Below are positions 22,693 through 33,714 of a stretch of DNA of 64,000 nucleotides, one piece after another (position 1 is the first letter of the stretch; the number at the start of each line of letters is the position of its first letter). The notes under the pieces were generated by a model. It had not been told where the DNA came from and made no database searches. It saw only the letters and a list, made by a program, of their open reading frames with translations. The stretch is taken from assembly GCA_017311185.1 (NCBI GenBank), contig JAESUZ010000446.1, positions 62,001-126,000 on the forward strand. The letters are read 5' to 3'. Made by a program: the position numbers and the translations under genes. This stretch comes from Proteles cristata cristata (taxonomy: Eukaryota; Chordata; Mammalia; Carnivora; Hyaenidae).

Positions 22693-24496
22693 TCTTTTTT
22701 TAATGTTTTTATTTGAATTCCAGTTAGCGAACATACAGTGTAATATTAGTTTCAGGTGTACAACATAGGGATTCAGCACTTCAAACATCACTCCATGCTC
22801 TTCACAGGGGCATGCCTTCCTCGCCTCGTCCCCCCACCCACCTCCCCTCTGGTTAACCATGTTTATTCTCTATAGTTGCAAGCCTGTCTCTTGCCATACC
22901 TCCTCCTTCTCTCTCTCTCTCTCAGTCTCTCTTCTCTCTTCTCTCTCTCTCTTTCTCTTTTCGCTCATTTGTTTCTTAAATTCCACATATGTGTGAAATA
23001 TGGTGTTTGTCTTTCTCTGACTTACTTTGCTTAGCATCATACTTCTCTAGTCTGTTCATACCATTGGAAATAGCAAGGTTTCTTTTTCTTTTTCTTTCTT
23101 TTTTTTTTGGACTGGGAAAATAACTTTTTTTCTGGGGTGTGGGCACATGTCTAGTCTCAGAACTTCTGGAATTGCCTCTTGGTGCCAGTGATCTTTGTGA
23201 CTTTGAGCATGTTGAAGTGCAGTCTTTTTCAAGGGCCAACACCCACAGTGACCATGTCACCCACATGGACCTCCCAGAGCAAGAGAGGTAGGTGCACAGA
23301 CATGCTTTTGTGACATTTTTCAAAGTGGTTGTACTTTTGGATGTAGTGGAGGTGGGCTCACCAGATGACAGTAGTTCTCTGCATCTTCGTCTTGGTCACT
23401 GCAACAGGCAGAATATGCCCTTAGATGGAGACATTACCAGTAAAGCGACATTTTTTGTCAGTGTAGGGCCCTTAGTGGGCTCCTTGGGTTTCTTGAAGCT
23501 CAGACCAATGTTTTTGCAGTATCATAGGAGCTTCTTTTTGCCAGTTTCTCCAAGCAGGACCCTCTAATGATTTTGAAAGGTGGAGGTTTATTTTCAATGG
23601 GCACAGTGAGTCTGAATGTCTGCCATCTTCCTGGCCACCTGAAAAAAGGATAATATTTTATTCTTCCTTATAGCTGAGTAATATTTCATAGTCTATATAT
23701 ACACTACTGATTCTTTATCCATTCATTGTCAATGGATACTTGGTTTTTTCCTGTAGAAAAAAATCTACGTAGATTGTAGATTATGCTGCTATAAATATCA
23801 GGGTACAGGTATACCTTTGAATTAGTATTTTTGTATTTTTTGGATAAATACCTCATAGTGTAATTGCTGGATTATATGGTACTTCAATTTTTAACTTTCT
23901 GAAGAACCTCCATACTGTTTTCCAGGGTGCCTGTACAGCTTGCATTTCCACCAAGTGTGCAAGAGAGTTCCCCTTATTCCACATCCTCACCAACGCCTGT
24001 TGTTTCTTGTGTTGTTGAGTTTAGCCATTCTGATAGTTGTGAGGTGATATCTCATTGTACTTTTGTTTTGTAATTCCTGATGATGAGTGTGTTTCCCTGA
24101 TGATGAGTCATCTTGTCATGTGTCTGTTGGCCATCTGTAGGTCTTCTTTGGAAAAATGTCTTTTCATATCTTCTGCCATTTTTAATTAGATTATTCATTT
24201 TTTAGGTGTTGAGTTTTATAAGTTTTTAATATATTTTGGATACTAATCCTGTATCTGATATTTCATTTGCAAATATGTTCTCTCATTCTGTAGGTAGTCT
24301 TGTGTTTTTGCTGATGTTTCCTTTGATGTGCAGAAGCTTTTTATTTTGATGAAGTTCTAATAGTTTACTTTTGTTTACCTTGCTTTGGAGATATATCTAG
24401 AAAGAAGTTGCAATGTCCAGTGTCCACAGGAGAGCAATGCTTGTGTTCTTCTCTAGGACTTTTTATCTTTACTTTTTTTAAAAAAATTTTTTAGTA
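22693..24496 (-). mobile_element. Older carnivore L1, antisense, 3' part
   Basis: Starts with the L1 tail and 3' end ('gaattccagttagcgaacat', 'tttcaggtgtacaacatagg'), a CT-rich tract (22895-22970), then reverse ORF2 ('taattgctggattatatggt', 'cttttcatatcttctgcc'). It is interrupted by an RPS11 pseudogene (23081-23640). It continues past a SINE cluster from 25049. Confidence 0.88.
23081..23640 (-). pseudogene. RPS11P: RPS11 processed pseudogene
   Basis: Ribosomal protein S11 is a component of the 40S subunit. The minus strand carries an intronless copy: start ATG at 23624-23626 (MADIQT), stop at 23157-23159 after '(K)RQFQKF', a short 3' UTR and a poly-A tail (poly-T at about 23085-23108 on the plus strand). 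Recognisable stretches are 'VLLGETGKKKL', 'TKTKMQRTTVI' and '[12 protein letters not shown]'. In-frame stops appear within the first 25 codons and a one-base loss lies near codon 53, so it is dead. It is inserted within an L1, which resumes at about 23645 with 'tgagtaatatttcatag'. The coding part is about 470 bp against an expected 477 for a 158-residue protein. Confidence 0.95.
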
Positions 24497-24715
24497 GGGG
24501 CACCTGGATGGCTCAGTTGGTTGAGCATCCGACTTCAGCTCAGGTCATGATCTCACGGTTAGTGGGTTCGAGCCCCGCGTCGGGCTCTGTGCTGACAGCT
24601 CAGAGCCTGGAGCCTGTTTCAGATTCTGTGTCCCTCTCTAGCTCTGCTCCTTCCCTGCTCATTCTCTGTCTGTCTCACTCTCTCAAGGATAAATAAACAT
24701 TTAAAAAAATTTAAA
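24497..24715 (+). mobile_element. Feliform SINE, sense
   Basis: 'ggggcacctggatggctcag' head, 'cgtcgggctctgtgctgaca', CT tract, 'aggataaataaacat' tail. It lies tail-to-tail with the next SINE. Confidence 0.95.
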
Positions 24716-24928
24716 AAAAAATTTTTTTAGTATTGTATTTAATGTCTGAGAGAAAGACAGCGAGATCAGGGGAGGGTCAGAGAGAGAGGGAGACACAGAA
24801 TCCGAAACAGGTTCTAGGCTCTGAGCTGTCAGCACAGAGCCCAATGCGGGGCCCAAACCCACGAACCATGAGATCATGACCTGAGCTGAAGTCGGACACC
24901 CAACTGACTGAGCCACCCAGGCAACCCT
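24716..24928 (-). mobile_element. Feliform SINE, antisense
   Basis: GA tract, 'aggctctgagctgtcagcac', 'ccatgagatcatgacctgag', head 'gagccacccaggcaaccct'. It forms an inverted pair with the SINE at 24497-24715. Confidence 0.95.
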
Positions 24929-24931
24929 ACT

Positions 24932-25048
24932 TTTTTTTTTTTTTTTAAAGTAAGCTTTATGTCCAGCATGGAGCCCAATGTGGGGCTTGAACTCATGACC
25001 CTCAGATCAAGATCTGAGCTGAGATCAATTGAGCCACCCAGGCACCCC
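24932..25048 (-). mobile_element. Partial carnivore SINE, antisense
   Basis: A 17-T run, then 'agcatggagcccaatgtggg' and a head ending 'gagccacccaggcacccc'. The CT-rich body is absent. It may be an older, shorter CAN-SINE type. Confidence 0.85.
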
Positions 25049-27084
25049 TCCTCTAAGAATTTTTTTTGTTTTCAGTTCTCACATTAAGTTCTTTCATCCA
25101 GTTTGAATTTATTTTTCTGTATGCTGTACACATACACAAAAAGAAAACGGTTCAGTTTCATTCTTTTGTGTCTTGTTTTCCAGTTTCGTCAACATCATTT
25201 GTTGAAGAGACTATCTTTTTTTCCCCACCAGATGTTCTTTTCTGCTTTGTCAAAGATTAACTGACCATATAGTTGTGGGTTTATTTCTGAGTTCTCTATT
25301 GTGTTCCTTTGATGTTTGTTATTCTACTGATGTTTCCTTTGATGTGCAGAAGCTTTTTATTTTGATGAAGTCCTAATAGTTTATTTTGCTTTTGTTTTTA
25401 TGCCAGTACCATACTGTTTTGATCACTACAGCTTTGTAATATAATTTGAAGCCCAGAATTGTGATGCCTCCAGCTTTAGTTTTCTTTTTCAGGATTGCTT
25501 TGTCAATTTGTGTTCTTTTGTGGGTCCATTCAAATTTTAGGATTGTTTGTTCTAACAATTCTAGGATTGTTTGTTTAGGATTGTGAAAAATGCCTCAGGT
25601 ATTTTGATAAGGATTTCATTAAATTGCATTGTTTTGGGTAGTATAGACATTTTAACAGTACTTGCTATTCCAGTCCATGGGCATGGGCTGTCTTTCCATT
25701 TCTTTGTGTCATCTTCACTTTCTTACACTAGTGTTTTATGGTTTTCAGAACACAGGTCTTTCACTCCTTTGATTAGGTTTATCCAGATAATTAGGTGTCT
25801 TATTGTTTTTGCTGCAAATGCAAATAAGATTGATTCCTCAATTTATCTTTCTGCTGCTTCATGTTGGTAAATAGAAATGCAACAGATTTCTGTACATTGG
25901 TTTTGTGTCCTGTGACTTTACCAAATCCATGTATCAGTTCTAGCAGGTACCTTTTTGTTTGTTATAGTATTTGTTTTAAAGTCTGATTTGTCTAATGTAA
26001 GTATTGCAGCTCTGGCTTTCTTTTGACATCTATTTGTGTGATAAATGTTTCTCCACCCCCACACTTTCAGTCTGTGGGGGTCTTCAGGTCTAAAAAGAGT
26101 CTCTTGTAGGCAGCATATAGATGGGTCTTGTTTCCTTTTTATCCATTATGATACTCTACATCTTTTGATTAAAGCATTTAGTCCATTTACATTGATGATA
26201 ATTATTGATAGGTATATATTTAGTGCCATTTTATTACTTGTTTTGTTGTTGTTTCTGGAGATTTTATCTGTTCCTTTCTTGTCTTTGGCACTTTTGGTCT
26301 CTCCTTTGCACTCCAAGAGTCTCCTTTAATATTTCTTGCAAGGCTTGTTTGGTGGTCATGAACCCCTTTAGTTTTTGTTTCTTTGGGAAACTATCTCTCC
26401 TTCTATTCTGGATGGTTTCCTTGCTGGATAGAGTATTCTTGACTGCATATTTTTCTCATTGAACACTTTGAATATATCATGCCATTCCCTTTTGGCTTGC
26501 CAAGTTTTTGTTGAAAAATCTCCTTCCGGCCCCTGGATTTTCCCTTGTAAGTTAAGGACTTCTTTTTTCTTGTTCATTTTAAGATTTTTTTCTTTATCAC
26601 TGTATTTTGCAAATTTAATGACAATATATCTTGGTGTGGGCCTGCTTTTGTTGATTTTGATGGGAGTTCTCTGTGCCTCCGGGATGTGGATGTCTGTTTC
26701 CTTCCCCAGATTAGAGAAGTTTTCGGCTATTATTTCTTAAAATAAATTTTCTGCTCTTGTCTCTCTTCTTCTGGGATTCCTATAACATGAATGTTATCAT
26801 GTTTGATGGAATTACTGAGTTCACTATATCTATTCTTGTGTTGTATAATTCTTTCTCTCTTTAGTTCAGCTTCATTATTTTCCATTACTTTGTCTTTGAG
26901 ATCACTAATTTTTTTCCTCTGCTTCTTCAATCCTGGTGTTCATCGCATTGATTCTTTTTAACTCTTTTATCTCTGGGTAAGGGTCTTCCTGACCTTCCTC
27001 TGGGTAAGGGACTTCTTTTCTCAAGTCCAGTGAGTATCCTTATGATTGTTGGTTTAAATTCTCCATCAGGTGTGTTACTTATGT
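25049..27084 (-). mobile_element. Older carnivore L1, antisense, ORF2 to ORF1
   Basis: Continues the element at 22693. Reverse ORF2 motifs include 'tatgccagtaccatactg' and 'tgatgcctccagctttag'. The endonuclease region is at about 25978-26210 and the ORF1 region at about 26370-26950 (minus-strand pieces 'TKTWQAKREWHDIFKV' and 'NIHVIGIPEEERQEQK'). Both ORFs are broken. A 65-bp internal copy at about 25322-25390 is described in the findings. Confidence 0.85.
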
Positions 27085-27540
27085 CTGCTGCCAAAAGCAA
27101 TGTACAAATTTAATGTGATCTCTACCAAAGTACCACCAGCATTTTTCATAGAGTTAGAACAAATAACCCTAAAATTTTTATGGAATCATAAAAGACCCTG
27201 AATAGCTAAAGCAATCCTGAAAAAGAAAAACAAAACTGGAGGCATCACAATTCTGGACTTAAGCTATATTACAAAACTGTAGTCATCAAGACAGTATGGT
27301 ACTGGCACAAAAAACAGACACATAGATTAGTGGAACAGAATAGAAAACCCAGAAATGGACCCACAAATATATGGGCAACTCATCTTTGACAGAGCAGGGA
27401 AGAATATGCAATGGAAAAAGACAGCCCCTTCAAAAAATGATATTGGGAAAACTGCACAGCAACATGCAAAGGAGTGAAACTGGACCACTTTGGTACACCA
27501 TACACAGAAATAAAAATGGATTAAAGACCTAAAGTCTGTT
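27085..27540 (+). mobile_element. L1 ORF2 piece in opposite (sense) orientation
   Basis: Plus-strand reading gives L1 ORF2 motifs downstream of the RT: 'GGITILDLSY', 'QYGTGTKNRHID', 'PQIYGQLIFDRAGKNMQWK'. Both neighbours are L1 in antisense. This piece repeats sequence already present in reverse at about 25400-25700, so it is either a separate fragment or a rearranged inversion. Confidence 0.85.
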
Positions 27541-27556
27541 TCTGCTGATGTAAGTG

Positions 27557-27782
27557 TTTTTCTTTTTAAAAATTTTAATGTTTACTTATTTTTGAGAGAG
27601 AGAGAGAGAGCAAGCGAGCACAGGGGAGGGGCAGCAAGAGAGAGGCAAACACAGAATCTGAAGCAGCTCCAGGCTCTGAGCTGTTGGCACAGAGCCCGAC
27701 GTGGGGCGCGAACACATGAACCATGAGATCATGACCTGAGCCGAAGTCAGATGCTTAACCCACTGAGCCACCCAAGTGCTCC
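27557..27782 (-). mobile_element. Feliform SINE, antisense, in L1
   Basis: T/A-rich tail, GA tract, 'aggctctgagctgttggcac', head 'gagccacccaagtgctccc'. Short flanking repeats 'ctgatgtaa'/'ctgatgtga' are consistent with a target-site duplication. Confidence 0.93.
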
Positions 27783-28322
27783 CTGATGTGAATATTGTTA
27801 CTCTTGCTTTCTTTTCATTTATACCTAAATGAGATATCTTGTTCCATCCTTTCACATTTAGGCTGTGTGTGTCTTTAGATCTGAAGTGAGTCTCTTATAG
27901 GCAGCAAACAGATGAGTTTTTAAAATTCATTTGGCCACCCTATGTCTTTTGGTTGGAGCTTTACTCCATTGACATTTTAAGAAGTTACGGATAGGTTTGT
28001 ATTTATTGCCACTTTGCTCATTGTTTTCTGGGAGCTTTTGTTGGTCTTCTTTGTTCTTCTCTTGCTTTGTTTCCTTGTGATTGATAACTTTCTTTCATGT
28101 CATGTTTCTCTTTATTTTTTTATGTATATCTCAAAAGTTTTTGCTTTGTGGTTACCATGAGGTTCATATATCACAGCTGATATATATATGTGTGTGTGTG
28201 TATACGTGTGTGTATATATATGTGTATATGTGTGTATATATACATGTGTATATATGTGTATGTATACATACATATATATGTGTATATATATCAATCAGTC
28301 TAGTTTAGGTAGGTGGTCATTT
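27783..28322 (-). mobile_element. Second older L1, antisense, first part
   Basis: Reverse ORF2 endonuclease-region motifs ('ctgatgtgaatattgttact', 'agtgagtctcttataggcag', 'ccctatgtcttttggttgg'), then the ORF1/ORF2 junction area. It holds a TA/TG microsatellite near its right end and is interrupted at 28323 by a plus-strand L1. Confidence 0.75.
28180..28291 (+). repeat. (TA)n/(TG)n compound microsatellite
   Basis: Alternating 'tatatata', 'tgtgtgtg' and 'tacatgtg' blocks for about 110 bp. The purine-pyrimidine alternation gives meaningless open frames on both strands. Confidence 0.95.
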
Positions 28323-28993
28323 CACTGTTGGTGGGAATGCAAACAGGTAGAGCCACTCTGGAAAGCAGTATGGAGGCTCCTCACAAGTTAGAAAAGAATA
28401 AAAGTTAAAAATACCCTACGATTCAGCAGTTGCAATACAAGGTATTTACCCAGAGGATACAAAAATACCAATTCTATGAGATACATGTATCCTGATGTTT
28501 ATGGCAGTATTATAAACAATAGCCAAACTATGGAAAGAGCCCACATGCCCACTGACTGATGAATGGATTAAAAAAGATGTGGTGTATATATACAATGAAA
28601 TATTAGACGGCCATCAAAAAGAGTCAAATCTTGCCATTTGCAATGATGTGGGTGGGCCTAGAGTGTATTATGCTAAGTGGAATAAGTCGATCTGAGAAGG
28701 ACAAACACCATATGATTTTATTCATGTGTGGAATTTAAGAAACAAAACAGATGAACATAGATGGGGGGAAGGTGAAGCAAACCATAAAACAGACTCTGAA
28801 ATACAGAGAACAACCTGGAGGGGAGGTGGGCAGGGTGTTGGGTTAAATGGGGGCTGGGAATTAAGGAGGGCACTTACCGGGACGAGCAGTGGGTGTTGTA
28901 TGCAAGTGATGAATCACTGGGTTCTACTCCTGAAACTAAGGTTACACTATTTTAACTAACGAATTTAAATAAAAACATGGGAAAAAATTATTT
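28323..28993 (+). mobile_element. 5'-truncated L1 in sense orientation
   Basis: 671 bp of L1 3' end in plus orientation: 'tgttggtgggaatgcaaaca', 'gaaagcagtatggaggctcc', 'aatagccaaactatggaaag', 'gatgaatggattaaaaaag', the 3' UTR and an A-rich tail. Direct repeats 'ggtggtcattt' at 28312-28322 and 28994-29004 flank it. It was inserted into an older antisense L1. Confidence 0.92.
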
Positions 28994-29776
28994 GGTGGTC
29001 ATTTAAGTTGAAATACATTCTGAAAGCACTAGACTTTACCCCCCCACCCATGTTCATATTTTTGATGCCATATTTTACATCTTTTTCCTTAGTTTACTCA
29101 TTATTATTGTAGATTTAGTTGATTTTTACCACTTTTGTCTTTTAAGTCTCTTACTTGTTTTATAAGTGGTTGGTTGATTCACTGCCCTATTTTTATGTTC
29201 ACCTTTACTAGTGAGATTTTTTCCTTTCCTATGTTTTTTTTATTTCTAGTTATGACCTTTTCTGCTTGAGGAAGTCCCTTATTATTTCTTGTAAAGCCTG
29301 TTTAGTGATAATAAACTCCTTTAGCTTCTGCTTGTTTGGAATATATTTATCTACCCTTCAATTCTGAATGATGACCTTGCTTAGTAGAGTGTTTCTGGTT
29401 GTAGTTTTTTCCCCCATCAGTGCTATGAATATATCTTACTGCTCCATTCTGGTCTGTTAACTTTTTGCTGAAATATTAGCTGTTAGTCTCATGGGGGTTT
29501 CCCTATGCATAATTAATTGCTTTTCCCTTGCTATTTTTAGAATTTTCTCTTTATCTTTAATGTTTGACATTTTATTTCTGATGCATCTTGGAATGTATCT
29601 TGTCATGGACTGTTGCTTCCGGGACCTAGATTTCTGTTTCCTTCCCCAGGTTAGGAAAGTTTTCACTATTAGTCTTAAATAACTTTCTTGCCTCTTTATC
29701 TTTTTTCTTCCTGGAGTGCTTTAATACAGACATGAGGATGCTTGATGTCTCAGAAGTCCATTAAACCACCCTCATT
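28994..29776 (-). mobile_element. Second older L1, antisense, ORF1 part
   Basis: Resumes after the insertion. The minus strand at 29666-29457 encodes ORF1-like 'NIKDKEKILKIAREKQLI' followed by 'TANISAKS', a broken frame. 'ttaggaaagttttcactatt' corresponds to the ORF1 region seen at 26710-26735. Confidence 0.75.
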
Positions 29777-30000
29777 TCTTTTTTTTTTTTTTAATTTTCT
29801 AAATGTTTTATTTATTTCTGAGAGAGAGAGAGCATGAGCAGGGGAGGGTCAGAGCGAGAGGGAGACACAGAGTCTGAAACAGGCTCCAGGTTCTGAGCTG
29901 TCAGCACCAAGCACAATGTGGGGCTCGAACCCACGAACTGTGAGATCATGACCTGAGCCAAAGTTGGACGCTTAACTGACTGAACCACCCAGGTGCCCCT
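29777..30000 (-). mobile_element. Feliform SINE, antisense
   Basis: Long T run, GA tract, 'aggttctgagctgtcagcac', 'gtgagatcatgacctgagcc', head ending 'cacccaggtgcccct'. Confidence 0.94.
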
Positions 30001-30620
30001 ACATAATTTTTCTTAACTTTTTCTTTTTATCATTAAAATTTTCTCTTTTCCAATTTTTAAGGTTTCTTTGCTATTATTTTTTGACTTATTTTTGGTTAGT
30101 TCACTTTTAAATACCTTTTTTTTTTACACATGAAACTAAAATACTTTTAATATGGAAATTTTCATGTACACGGAAGCAGAAAAGATGCTACAGAAACAAT
30201 CCCTGGGCCATCAATCAGCTAGTTTCAACAGACATCAAGTTTCTTCTGAATGTTTTCATCTTCTTTCCTCTACATTTAAACCTTTTCTTTCTGGAATATT
30301 TTAAAGTAAGTCCCAGATGTCATATTTTTCCCTTGAATAGTTTGTATTTCTAGCAGATAAGGACTTTTTTTTTTTTTTGCTGGCTTGTTTAATAAAACCG
30401 CAAGTTTCACTTACTTATCCCTTGTTTTATGATATATAAACCTAAGTTACACATTTTTCTTGGAGCACTTTTATGGCCTATCCCAGAGATATTAACCTCT
30501 ATATTCTTATTGTCATTAATTTCTAAATAATTTGTAAATTTTATTTTGATTTTCTGTTTACTCTAGAGGTCTTTGTAAGTCTGTCCTAAACGCCCCGTGT
30601 AGATAGAATAGTGGTGCTGT
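30001..30620 (-). mobile_element. Old L1-type remnant, antisense
   Basis: T-rich reverse L1 leader-like sequence to about 30120, then 'aatatggaaattttcatg' and 'aaagtaagtcccagatgtca', which look like the 3' part of an older L1M. Borders are uncertain and there is no coding potential. Confidence 0.5.
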
Positions 30621-30731
30621 CTTCCTCCTGCTGCTTTCTGTGGTCAGTGGCTACAGCCTTTTCACTGACACCGTGTAGAATTCGTTGACACTTACATTGT
30701 CAGGTTTCTAGAACAGCGATGGCGTATGCCT

Positions 30732-30830
30732 GTTGAGTATCTACTATGTGCCACACATTAAGTATATTCCAGATGAAAACTCATTTAATTCTCATACCAG
30801 CTGTGTGATGCAGGGTACAGTTTTCCTTGG
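30732..30830 (-). mobile_element. MIR or L2 fragment, antisense
   Basis: 'tgttgagtatctactatgtg', 'ccacacattaag', then 'ctcatttaattctcat' is the reverse complement of a widespread ancient mammalian repeat end. Confidence 0.6.
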
Positions 30831-30839
30831 AAAGCATGT

Positions 30840-30945
30840 ACAGTCAGTATTTATGGACTTGAAAGCTCTCTTTTTATTTTTTAGGTCAAACTTCTTAATT
30901 CTGTTGTTGAAATATTCTTTGTCTTTACTTACTCTTGTTTACTAA
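30840..30945 (-). mobile_element. L1M fragment left of the solo LTR
   Basis: AT-rich 'acttcttaattctgttgttg' and 'aatattctttgtctttactt' read as antisense L1. The same element resumes after the LTR at 31662. Confidence 0.5.
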
Positions 30946-31657
30946 TGATAAGGGAGCATGAGGCAAGCTGAGGGCAAAAAGGCTGGCCTACCTCCCACCC
31001 CCTCCCCTGCCCCCCTGCCCAGGTGGGATCTGGGTGATATTCCTCGGATACTCTGGCTACTCAAGAACAAAAAAAGGGGTTTAAGTGCCTGCCGTGGTGA
31101 CGTGGGAAACTAAGGCAAATGAAAAATTAAATTCCCTTACTGCCTGGAGCCCAGTGACAAGTCCTTGAAACTGTCCAAGTGACCTGACCTCCCTCTATGA
31201 GCTCAGCTCAATGATGACACTTTGCTGCGGGCAAAAGAGAACCTGGGCTTAACCTTATCCTGACCTCGAAGACCCTGTAAGTCTACTTCCTGTATCTCAG
31301 CTGCCCCAGGATATATGCTGGCAGTCACACCCCAAGCTTATGGCCCCTCATATACATCTAAAGTGTTTCATGACTGACGTTTTATTAAAGGGCAATAAAT
31401 GGTATTTCCCTCGCAACAGCCAGCCCCTCAAGTTCCTGTGAACCTTGCTTCTAAAATTCCTTGGAGACTTACTCTGTCCCTGACCCCCTCCCAATCTGAG
31501 GGAGTATAATGACCCCAGGGAAGCTCTTCCTGCCCATGGCTCCTGTCCCCGTGGTTTAATAAAATCACCTTTTTGCACCAAAGATGTCTTCAAGAATTCT
31601 TTCTTAGCTGTTGGCTCCAGACCCCATGAACCCTCCCATCACCCCAAAACTTCATCA
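30946..31657 (+). mobile_element. Solo LTR of an endogenous gammaretrovirus-like element (ERV1 type)
   Basis: The 712-bp element begins TGATAAGG and ends ACTTCATCA, giving short inverted ends (TGATRA). The 4-bp repeat 'ctaa' on both sides (30942-30945 and 31658-31661) fits gammaretrovirus-type integration. Internal signals run in the expected order: a TATA-like 'gagtataatgacc' at about 31503, an AATAAA at about 31558, and a U5-like 'tttcttagctgttggctcca'. No viral genes are present, so this is a recombined solo LTR. Family assignment beyond ERV1-like is not possible by eye. Confidence 0.78.
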
Positions 31658-31661
31658 CTAA

Positions 31662-32470
31662 GACCTGGATATTTTAATGCTTCCCATTTTGACAATGAAT
31701 TTCTCTTTCTTCCATTTCTATCACTTTTGTTTTTTATAGTCTTAAAACCTTTATTTTTACATGTGTTTTTATATTCTCCTTCAGTTTGTAATGTATTTGT
31801 TTCGATTCTGTTTTACCTGGCATCGGTATTACTGTACCTGATTTTTCTTTTCTTCTTCTTCCCCCATTTGTTTCCCCCCTTCCTGTTTTCTCTTCCTTTA
31901 TCTTTCTCTTATTTTACATATGGCCAATATGTCTTTTCTTATTTTGTTCTTCAAAATTTCTTGTCATTTGTTACGGGTCTACCGCTCTTAAAAAGCATTT
32001 GACAAGTGTTTTTCCTTTATGAATCTGAGACTCTGTCTTTCATTGGAAAGATTTAACTCATTGGCATATATTATTATTACTCTCATGCCTGAATTTATTT
32101 CTCCCTTTTATGATTCCTCTTTGTAATTGTTTTCTTAAACTTTATCTGTTCTGTTTTCCCCTTCTGATTCTAAGTAAAACAGCCTATTTCTAATCCTCTA
32201 GTGGCTACCCTTATATTAAAACATTTAAACCTTGTGTACTTTTTATCTCTAATTTTTAAATAGATTTATGCAAATAATTGTCCTTTTTTTCAAATTTCCT
32301 TATTATTTCCTATTCTTTGGCCATTTCACTATTTCTATCACTATCATCTTTACTAGGGATGAACAGACTGTGGATTTCTTTCACAAAAGCTAATTATTCC
32401 CATGAGTGAACAAGTGTTTCGATTTACAGTCTGTTGACATTATAAGTGTCTTAGAATTTCAGAGCAGAGA
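31662..32470 (-). mobile_element. Old L1M remnant, antisense, right of LTR
   Basis: AT-rich reverse-strand L1-like text, including 'tctttcattggaaagattta' and 'actcattggcatatattatt', typical of the ORF1/ORF2 junction area. 32471-32820 holds nothing recognised. Confidence 0.5.
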
Positions 32471-32820
32471 TTCGGACTTGGGTAAACTTTACCTATGTTG
32501 TCCTTTTTAATATAGTCAGTGAGTCTTAGGCCGGCAGCTTATCCTTCTGAATTTACCACTTGTATTTTCTCTCAGGGACCATGTTTGTTAGAGTGTGTGA
32601 AGAGGACCAGGGGTCTCAGGATTGATGACATTTTCCCCGTGTTCTGCAAAGATGCTGAGCCAAAGGGCTGAGAGGGAGTTTGCGGATCATATCAGCTTTC
32701 TAGCTATATTGTTCTTCCTTTCTTTACATCATGATTGATTATTGACAGTTGGCCTTTTGGGAGTCAGAGAAGAGGAATGAGGTCTTAGTAATGGTACCTC
32801 TACTTCATATTTCATCTGTG

Positions 32821-33600
32821 CATTTTTGAGTACCCATGATGTGCTAGGCAGGATTCCAAGGGCCGAAGGTGTACTCGCTGTCCCTGTCCTCAGGAAGTTC
32901 AGTCTGGTGGCAGAAAGCCCAGTGCAAAGAAGGGCCAGGGGAGAGGTGTGCAGAGGTTGCTGTGGAACCATTGAGGAGGGCCCTCGATTTGGCCAGATTG
33001 AGTCAGGAGATGTTTCCCAGACAAGGCAAATTTGGATGGAAAACTGCAGGATGGTTGGGAATTGGCCAGGCCAGGAAGTGGCGACACTATTCTAGGCATG
33101 TTCAGCTGCATGTTTAAAGCCAAGAAGTAAGCAAGGTCAGGGTTCCATGACTGGAAGTGGCTGAAGTTAGGAAGTGGGTGGAGGGAAGTGGGAAATGATG
33201 GAGAGGGAGGCAGGACCCAGATTTGAAGGGAAATGAGGAACCATAAAACCTGGGCTATTAATTGAGGCTCAACGGAGAGACTTTGGGGAGACTGCACCCG
33301 CTTTGACAGATTGCATTCACAGAAGGTCAGAACCATTGCTTTACAGGCACCTAAGAAGTAGAAGTAGGAATGACACAGTCATATTAACCTGTTAGAATGA
33401 TCTTGAGCTGCTCCGAGGATGCATCGGAGGGGCTGGTGCTGTGGCTGGGAGATGCGTAGGACACTCTTGCCCTGGTCCAGGCAGGAGGAAATGAGAACTG
33501 GAACGAGTGTATAGCACTGGAGGTTGGGGCAGAGGGAGGATGGGAGAGACAGACAAGATAAGACCTGGGGCCTGATAAATAGGGAGAGAGGGGATGACAT
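32821..33600. mobile_element. Ancient dispersed repeat, class not assigned
   Basis: Starts 'gagtacccatgatgtgctag' and 'tgtcctcaggaagttcagtc', a pattern seen at the ends of ancient mammalian interspersed repeats (L2-like). The downstream GA-rich sequence resembles 50500-50950. It is heavily eroded and the open frames on it have no recognisable domain. Confidence 0.35.
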
Positions 33601-33714
33601 TCAGGATGAGTCGAGGTTTCTGCCTTGAACTTCAGGAGGGGTTGTGCTGACCTTCCCTGCAATTTGTATGACACTGTAGATTTTATGTAATATCTTTAAC
33701 TTTAAAACCCTTGC

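Noticed and set aside
24497..24570. tRNA-like sequence with A and B box resemblance
   Set aside because: It is the tRNA-derived head of a SINE, as in the other 23 copies, not a functional tRNA gene.
28080..28391. Open frames rich in Y, V, C and I
   Set aside because: They are translations of a TA/TG microsatellite.
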